A DNA stretch of 64,000 bases from Quillaja saponaria (taxonomy: Eukaryota; Streptophyta; Magnoliopsida; Fabales; Quillajaceae), in assembly GCA_029379385.1 (NCBI GenBank), contig CM055611.1:17182062-17246061 (forward strand). The letters run 5' to 3'. The notes below the pieces were generated by a model. It ran no database searches. It worked only from the letters and a program-made list of their open reading frames with translations, and was not told where the DNA came from. Positions 57,338-64,000 of the stretch are shown here, one piece after another (within the stretch, counting starts at the first letter, position 1; each line of letters opens with the position of its first letter). The position numbers and the translations under genes are program-made.

Positions 57338-59064
57338 ATGAATCCTTCGCGGAAAATAAGGTTAGTCGGTTGCCCATACCGCTTGGTTTATCTCTAGGGT
57401 TCTTAGGTTTTTGTTGAGAAATTATAAAATTTTTTTTTTTCACATTTATTGGAACATGAGCCTGATTCTCATATTCTTTTTTCACAGCAGTGGTAGTGCA
57501 AGTAATCATCAGCCTTCTAAATCATCATAACATGATTCAATCATCTTGTATGTTGGATATTTGGTTGTCCTCAATGTACTCAAGTATCAAGACTCAGATA
57601 AGATGTTATTTGACCCAGATGATCCATTCATCAGGGTTTTACCTGCACTCTCTACGTTGTTCACCATTTCATGGATAGGAATGACTGTACAAGCTGAGAA
57701 TAAAAAGTTCCAACCAACTTTCAGGCGCATCAGCCATTTGTTTGGATTTGGTGTCATTCAATTGCTTGTTTGGAATCTCATCCCTCCAATCCTGTGGTTA
57801 TTGACAAATTCAGCTAGTTTTCTATCAGTGACATTATGCTATTGCTTCCACCAGCAGATTTTCAATTGGTTCAGAGATGGTTGGGTTAAAATCTGCGAAG
57901 CATTCTAAAAATTTGTCAACAAACACACACCACAACGAGGTGTAGGTGCAAATATACAAAGGGATCAAGAAATATTATGGTAATCACACATCAGAACAAG
58001 GTGCAATAGTTCCAGCTGAAAATGGGGCCACCAATAACAGGTACATTTCATCTTTTATACATGTAAATAATGCTATTTACAGACCATAGATATTCACTAC
58101 TTTATAATTAATGAGTATGAGTAGTAGTTGGTTGTTTAAGTTAAGGAGTTTTGGTTGAAGTTTGTGATTCCAGATTTCTCATGTTAGTATAAATATGTAG
58201 GGGTTTCTGGATTTTGTAACCGAGAAAAATATTATGAATGAGAATTAAAAAATCAGTTTGAGAATCCTCATCTTCCTTTTTGCTACTAGCCAACACACAC
58301 ATGCATTACATATGACACTACCAAGACATGAGTTTACTTAAGAGTTGTGAATACATTTAGAGGGCATTTTCAAGTTACTATTTCTGGCATATTCTTCATT
58401 GAATGAAGAAAACTGCTAACTGAAAATTAAATGATGGCTTTATATATGGTTATGGATAGCTGTAGTTACATCTGATTCCATGATATTCTCTCTTAATCTT
58501 CTTTTCCTGCTGAATTACTTCAGTTCAAATGAAGAGCCTGACATTGTGGATACTCTGGAAACATATCACAAAGCTTTGTCGTTTTTGATGGCAGTGCTTT
58601 TGCTTCTTGTTGGTCAGAAATATAAAGTCTTGGGCAGGAATCTTTATGAAACATATGGATTAATTATGTTTCTTCTCCTGATGGTACTAACTTAATATGC
58701 AATTGCCTGGGGTGTTACACAGGTTCATGCTCTAGAGACAAAATATCATAAAGTTCTCATAGTTTTTTGTGGAATTCTATGGGTTGTTGCCTTCGAATTA
58801 GTTCTTTGGATCTTCGACATTCCCTTCTTATGGCTTGGAAGCAATTTATGTTCGATATGTTATTTGGTGGTATGTCCCTAGTTGTCTAAGATTTTTGAAA
58901 TGCTCCTTTTCATTGATGAGTGGCTCCAAGAGAATTTCATTGGGAAATTTAAATTTGACATCCAAGACAATGCTAGGAGTTCATCATCAGTACAAGATCA
59001 TAGTGGAATAAATGCAACAGAAAAAATGAATCAGCTCTCTATTATTACTATGGATGAAGTCTAG
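57338..59064 (+). pseudogene. Family B membrane protein, copy B4 (several stops)
   Basis: Exon 1 (57338-57360, 'MNPSRKI', donor AG|GTTAGT) and the exon 2 acceptor at 57487 are kept. Exon 2 lost 24 bp in frame and has TAC changed to TAA at 57528-57530. A later CAA-to-TAA change follows 'KICEAF' at 57906, and a deletion removes part of the linker. Exon 3 (from about 58525) has stops after 'MVLT' and 'VVCP'. The sequence still shows both modules ('SWIGMTVQAENKKFQPTFRR', 'ELVLWIFDIPFLWLGSN'). The intron holds a piece of the LTR seen in B2. Clearly non-functional. Confidence 0.9.
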
Positions 59065-59084
59065 CTGGTAGTTGATCAAGTTGA

Positions 59085-59145
59085 CCGTGGAGGAGAGGAG
59101 GAGAAGGAGAAGGAGAAGGAGAAGGAGAAGGAGAAGGAGGAACTA
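59085..59145 (+). repeat. (GGAGAA)n-type microsatellite
   Basis: About nine 'ggagaa/ggagga' units after the B4 stop. The homologous run in B2 (40652-40684) is coding and gives the acidic 'EKEKEKEEE' stretch. Confidence 0.85.
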
Positions 59146-59379
59146 TAGTATGTTCCGTTTCGTGAATTATGAGCACTATGTAAAATTAATGGTAGAAATA
59201 AATTTTATTAATTATTAGAGAATATTATTTATAAGCATTTGCCAATTTCTCTATATCAAAAAGATTTTATATTGCCTTGTTTATATATATCATAATTACT
59301 ATAACGTTGTTCTATCTAAATGTTAAAACTAATCACAGCTAAGCTAAAGAAGTGAAAACTAATTGTAGTTATGTGAAAG

Positions 59380-59960
59380 TGGTCATAACTAATACAGCTT
59401 AAAGAGCTAAACCATAGCTAGGAATGATCATATATCTTCAGTTCCATATATATCTCCAAACATTTTGGAAACAAATAATCACAGCTTAAAGAAGTAAACC
59501 GTTGCTAGGAAGGATCTTATCAATATATATATATATGTATGAGTTAAATTGCATCATATCAAGCAAAAAAAGCAATAACTAAGCTATAAATGATATGTGT
59601 TTGAAGACAGTACTTTACCTTAGCTTTTCATCTTCTCATTGTTTTCCAGATCTCAAAATCTTCAATGGAAGTTATTCAACGCCTACAGTATTCATGCTTC
59701 TTTATATTTAGTTCTGGTTTATGATAAAAAAATATAGCGCCAATATTTTTGTAATTTAACAAATGGTCGACGAAGACTCAGTTAAATATAGCGCCAATAT
59801 TTAGTTGTCACATGCTTCATTCAAATTGGTAGGTTGTTTGGGGATTATGGGCCCAGCATGTATTATTAAAATTTCATATTATTGTAGACCTATTTAAAAT
59901 GCAGCTGACGAAGACTCAGTTAAAGCATGGGTTAGGGGCTTCAATCTCCCATCTTTTGTA
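59380..59960 (-). promoter_or_regulatory. Repeated promoter/first-exon-like block E, copy E3
   Basis: Third copy of block E. TATA-like 'ctaaatataaag' at about 59698-59709, the tiny frame 'MNTVGVE' and stop, then donor 'GCTAAG|GTAAAG' with the exon edge at 59619. Confidence 0.4.
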
Positions 59961-60489
59961 TATATATATTGGCATATATTAATATTATTGTGTGAAACTG
60001 TGAATAGAACATCAGATTCGTACCACCAAGCTAAACCTATTTTTGTGTTAGGTTTTTCCAATAAATTTTTATTATAAAATAAAAGTGTCAGTTTAGCTCA
60101 TTTGGTAAATGAGTCATAATATAAACTCGGACTCAACTTGTTTAAAAAATGAACAAACCTCTAGTGAACTCTTATCAAGTTGTTGATTACGAGTTGCTCG
60201 CGAACATCTCTAATAATTTGTAGCCCTTACAGCCCTAAAAGACTATTCAGATGGAGCTTCACTGAAACTAGAGACCTCTTTTGACGGAGGTAAGGGCTTA
60301 TGCCATTACGTTTTATTTGGGTTAGCTTCATTGACAAGGACAAAGGAGGTAAATTATAATACAGCTTTTTACAGCAGCAGGATGTTATCAGGGAAGTTAA
60401 ATTATATGTTGAAGCAAAGTTGTATGTAGGGTTTTTTAATGGATGACATCATTGAAGGGATTGATATAAGCGGGATAATGTTTGTATTG
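59961..60489. other. Spacer, no recognised gene
   Basis: Contains a 'ttagctcatttggtaaatga' stretch at about 60094, reminiscent of a tRNA A box, and a 'gagttgctcgcgaac' motif like the hAT interior at 23.8 kb. No complete element was found. Confidence 0.35.
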
Positions 60490-61195
60490 CTGTGGGCTTG
60501 TTTGTTTTAAATAATTAATAAAATATTTTTTTTGTTGTGTAAAAAAATACAGCTATCATAAAGTCAAATGACAAAAATATCTTTATATCACTTAAAATAA
60601 ATAATTAGATTAAAAATTATTGATAAATAAGCTAAATAATAAATATATTTATTTTATTCAAATGACAAAAATACTCTTCATATCACAATAAATAATAAAA
60701 ATATATATATATGTATATAAAAATAATAATAAATCAATTTATTTTATTCAAATGACAAAATACCCTTCATATCATATTAAATAATAGAAATAACATAATT
60801 ATAAATAATTAATTAATGTAAAATAAAGAAACTAGTTAAGTAATGTTAAACTAAAATATTAAATTTAAGAATAAGAAATAATAAAATAAATATATGCAAT
60901 AATAATAATAAATAAATAAAATTTTAAAATAAATTAATAAAGTACTAAGAAATATATAAATTTCATAAATTATGTTGCATTTTTATTACTTTACCTATTT
61001 AGGGATAATTTTTTCATTTTAGCATAATTTTTTTATGTCATTTCGTGTTTGAAAAATAAATATCAAATAAATAAATAGAATATAATGTTTATTTTTCATT
61101 GACGTTACCAAACAATATAAAAAATTATCATTTTATTACACAGGATTCCATTCTCATTCTTATTCCAATTTCGCAAAAATTATTGGTGCATACCA
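60490..61195 (-). mobile_element. MITE-like element, copy 2 (inverted relative to copy 1)
   Basis: The right end 'attggtgcataccaaacta' and the adjacent 'tctcattcttattccaattt' are the reverse complement of the left end of the 35.2-kb element. The interior is A+T-rich, without ORF. Confidence 0.5.
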
Positions 61196-62870
61196 AACTA
61201 GAGAAATGAAATCTAGCCTATTTAATTATAATTAAATCCTAAGTGTTCTTTCATTAATGACTCATTTAGGAATTTAGCATACACTTACGACAATCCATAT
61301 CATACCCAATAAGTGTGTTTGAGCTCTAACTAGCTTATCACTTAAACTAACTGGGCTCTAATAAGCATGTCTCAATTAGAACAATCATTATTGTTTTATT
61401 AAAAGCAAAACCATACAATTAATGACAGCTTGCGCATAGAATTTCTGACATTCTTCCATGTAAGCAACATTAATTGTAGTTTTAAAGTATTTTGAAAACA
61501 TATTTAAGAAAATAACTTTCGAGTAAGATATAACTTTTTTGAGGCCACAATTTTGAAAAAGTTTGGTCCTAAGACTGCACCTTAAACAATTTAGTACAAC
61601 TAAATCATAATAGCGAATCATGACAATCATTGTGCCCCTTAATCGATACAAAACTAATTCACGATAATAAATGGCAACAACCTAATTGATTAAAAATCTA
61701 GATGTGGTAGTGTGACAAAAAAAAAATAGCATCCAAATGTGATATCAATATATGGTATTTTCATTGTTAGTCTTCCAAGTTATCTCGTTATATAATTATA
61801 AATCAAATTCTTCCAAGAAGTATTAGAAATTACATAAGCTTAGTTTAAACTTATATGCCTTAATCATCATCTCGAGATATCCAACTAATGTCATTTATGA
61901 GACATACCCCAAGTTTACATAACAATCATACTTAAAAGACATGAAATCTGAAGATTTTAATGCAATGACATGTCTTATAATGCACATATAACTTAAATCA
62001 TATCACAAAGAAAATAAAGATTATTATCATTAACATAACATACCATTCGACAAAAATATAAATAAAATATATGTCTCAAAAGCATATAGAAAATATAATA
62101 ATATGTTAGTATGATAAAAAAGAAAAAAGAAAAAAGAAAAAAGAGACTTTACAATGCCCATGTTGTCTTTTATAAACCTCAGACCCAAGTCCCGTGGTTA
62201 AAGAATTAGCTAACATTTTCTCTTTCTCTATATTAATATGTTCTAACACATTGTCTCATTGAAGCACAAAATTCATAGTTACCAAATATTAAAATTACAT
62301 AACCATTACCAAAACAAAACTACAAGTACCGTCATACAACTGAAAAAAAAAAAAATACAGATAGTATCCAGACATAAAAAAATACCATACTAAGGTTAAC
62401 CACTAATGAATTATGTATTTACCAACTCAGTTACAAAATGTCCCTGTATATCTTCACCCACAATAATTTGCTGCCTAATATAACTAGTCATATGAAAAGA
62501 CTGAAAATTTAGGCTAGAATAAAACTAAGAAAAAAAAAAAAAAAGAGTCTGATGTCTCTCATTTGTGAAGAAAAGAATGCTAGTAAGATTAAGGTTAGCA
62601 AAATAGGTAATGTAATAATTTCTTAAATTAATAAATATAAATGACTATGTATAATTAACTTTTTAATAAATATTAAATAGTTAATCGAATACTATATATT
62701 TGAAATTATATTCAAATTCTCATATGTATATTATTTGAATTCACATTCGAATTTAAATAATTAAATCGAATTCAAATTTAAATATTCAACAACTTGATTT
62801 GAATTTCAGCTTAAAAGCAAAGAGTAATTTTCCTGTTAATTGATATAAAAGGAAAAAATATCAAATTTTT
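61196..62870. other. A+T-rich spacer
   Basis: No gene, repeat ends or RNA gene recognised. 'aaaaaag' microsatellite at about 62116-62142; AATTCGAA-type motifs at 62690-62800. Confidence 0.45.
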
Positions 62871-63017
62871 GTAGCTGTTTCATTTTCAGTAGCGCCAAAC
62901 GCCTCCGATTGTTTCTCGCTGGCTCAATCCGGTTCAGTTCCAACTCAGTGGGATAGAAGTTGAAACATAGACAATTCACTGCTTTGATCATCCTTCCAAT
63001 TCCTTATGTCTCACTGG
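62871..63017 (+). other. Possible promoter and first exon ahead of segment D copy 4
   Basis: A sudden rise in G+C after an A+T-rich stretch ('gtagcgccaaacgcctccga' at 62891), then a leader with ATG at 63006 and a donor-like 'CACTG|GTAATC' at 63017/63018. A TATA-like 'gatataaaagg' lies at about 62842. No such block was recognised before the other D copies. Speculative. Confidence 0.35.
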
Positions 63018-63249
63018 TAATCTTAGTTTTCTATTCTTTGTTTATTTTCCTGGCTCTCTAGTGCTACTTTAGTTCTGTGCTCTTCTGTCGGAGAAATTGG
63101 TGTTGTTCAGAATATTTGAATGATTTTTTGTGGGATGATTATGGATGATAGGGAATTAAAATTGTTGGTTGGTGTGGGAAATGGAAGTAGGGATCTCTTG
63201 GACCATGATTCCTTTGCTGGGTCTCTCTTTTCCTTCAATTTTACTTCTG

Positions 63250-64000
63250 GCCTGAATTAAAAGTGAAACCTCAATACCTACCTAAAAAAATCTTCATTAT
63301 TGTCATCATATTTGGTTCCTAAGTTTAGAGTAAAATGTCCCATTCTCCCAGTAGTTAATTTTTATTTCCTTCTTTTTCTTATTTGAAATGAGAACGACAC
63401 ATATAGGATTCAATCTAATTCTAAATTCTAAATTATGGAAAAAAGTAAATATAATACATGACACAAGTCTCACTACATTGTGAGCCATAGCTGAGCCCTT
63501 CTCGAGACACTAGACCTCACCAGGATTACAGACCCATATGCTATCTTTAGGATAAACCACAACCCAGTTTCCCGTTTCGTTCCTAATTACTCTCCCTGGT
63601 CCTAGAATTCTTGTAGCAGCGTATCAATTGGTATTCAGTTTCCACCACCCAATTGGAGGTGATGACCAAGAGACGAAATTGTTTTATCATGCACATGAGA
63701 AGTGGAAGAATTCGCCAGAGTGAAAAACACAGAATTTAGCCTATTGAGTGCTAAGAGGTATATTAGAAAGGGGAAAAAAAAAAAAAAAGAGTTGTTTATA
63801 TTCAACCCGTAGCATCATATCTGACCACTACTTATGCTATGGAATTAGTAACGGATATACACATGGGCTTTTTTAAGGACATTACCTGTCCAGAGCTACT
63901 TTCTTGGTGTGCAAGATGATATATTTGCATACAACAGTGTCCATGGCTTGTTATATGAGGCATTTGGAATGGATAGCTATGTAGATATTGTTACAAATTA
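63250..64000 (+). other. Segment D, copy 4 (cut by the window end)
   Basis: Starts at the same 'aattaaaagtgaaacctcaa' landmark as copies 1 and 3 (1734 and 15407), jumps to the 'cattgtgagccatagctgag' block, and continues to the window end. A deletion removes the stretch equivalent to 1800-2190. Confidence 0.55.

Noticed and set aside
60085..60150. tRNA-like or SINE head ('ttagctcatttggtaaatga')
   Set aside because: Only an A-box-like stretch; no convincing B box or element end follows.

Overview
The window reads as nuclear DNA of a dicot plant. It is very A+T rich, with long poly-A/T tracts, GT-AG introns, plant LTR retrotransposons (Ty3/gypsy Tat type), hAT-type non-autonomous elements, LINE fragments and many tandem segmental duplications. 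Nothing fixes the species. No tRNA, rRNA or CRISPR is visible. All assignments come from reading the sequence; no database was searched.

The core of the window is a gene nursery of small polytopic membrane proteins that I do not recognise as a named family. Family A lies on the minus strand and has one four-helix module of about 115 residues. It has one intact gene (12998-13586), four decayed copies (4264-4545, 8636-8962, 19409-19861, 50944-54094), one orphan first exon (17432-17469) and several orphan promoters. Family B lies on the plus strand and has two intact genes (28251-31089 and 37272-40768), a duplicated last exon (42712-43264), a pseudogene (57338-59064) and a small relic (36053-36090). 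I assembled both gene models by hand. A tiny first coding exon (23-38 nt) ends in phase 2 and joins a large membrane exon. B carries two such membrane exons, and their sequences align almost without gaps to each other and to A. B therefore looks like an A-type gene whose phase 2-2 exon was duplicated.

Layout. 1-19.9 kb: two unequal copies of a roughly 13-kb unit holding A promoters, a repeated plus-strand segment D (transcript-like, no stable reading frame), a plus-strand first exon C with a strong TATA promoter, a decayed repeat-rich intron-like stretch, and A copies. 19.9-25.5 kb: truncated Tat-type gypsy element (RT/RNase H, second RNase H, integrase, antisense ORF, 3' LTR) with a 415-bp hAT insertion. 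25.5-25.7 kb: relic of a TPX2-domain (WVD2-like) gene. 27.6-31.1 kb: gene B1. 31.4-37 kb: nested repeats (Tat LTR and gag, TRIM-like LTR, MITEs, LINE). 37.3-43.9 kb: gene B2 and its 2.5-kb tandem duplication. 44-47 kb: repeats, including a 944-bp hAT element. 47.3-54.5 kb: second long C-to-A unit, with a gag-only LTR element inside the A intron. 56.5-59.1 kb: pseudogene B4. 60-64 kb: MITE, A+T-rich spacer, and a last D copy cut by the window end.

Only three protein-coding loci look intact: A3, B1 and B2. The rest is birth-and-death debris around them.
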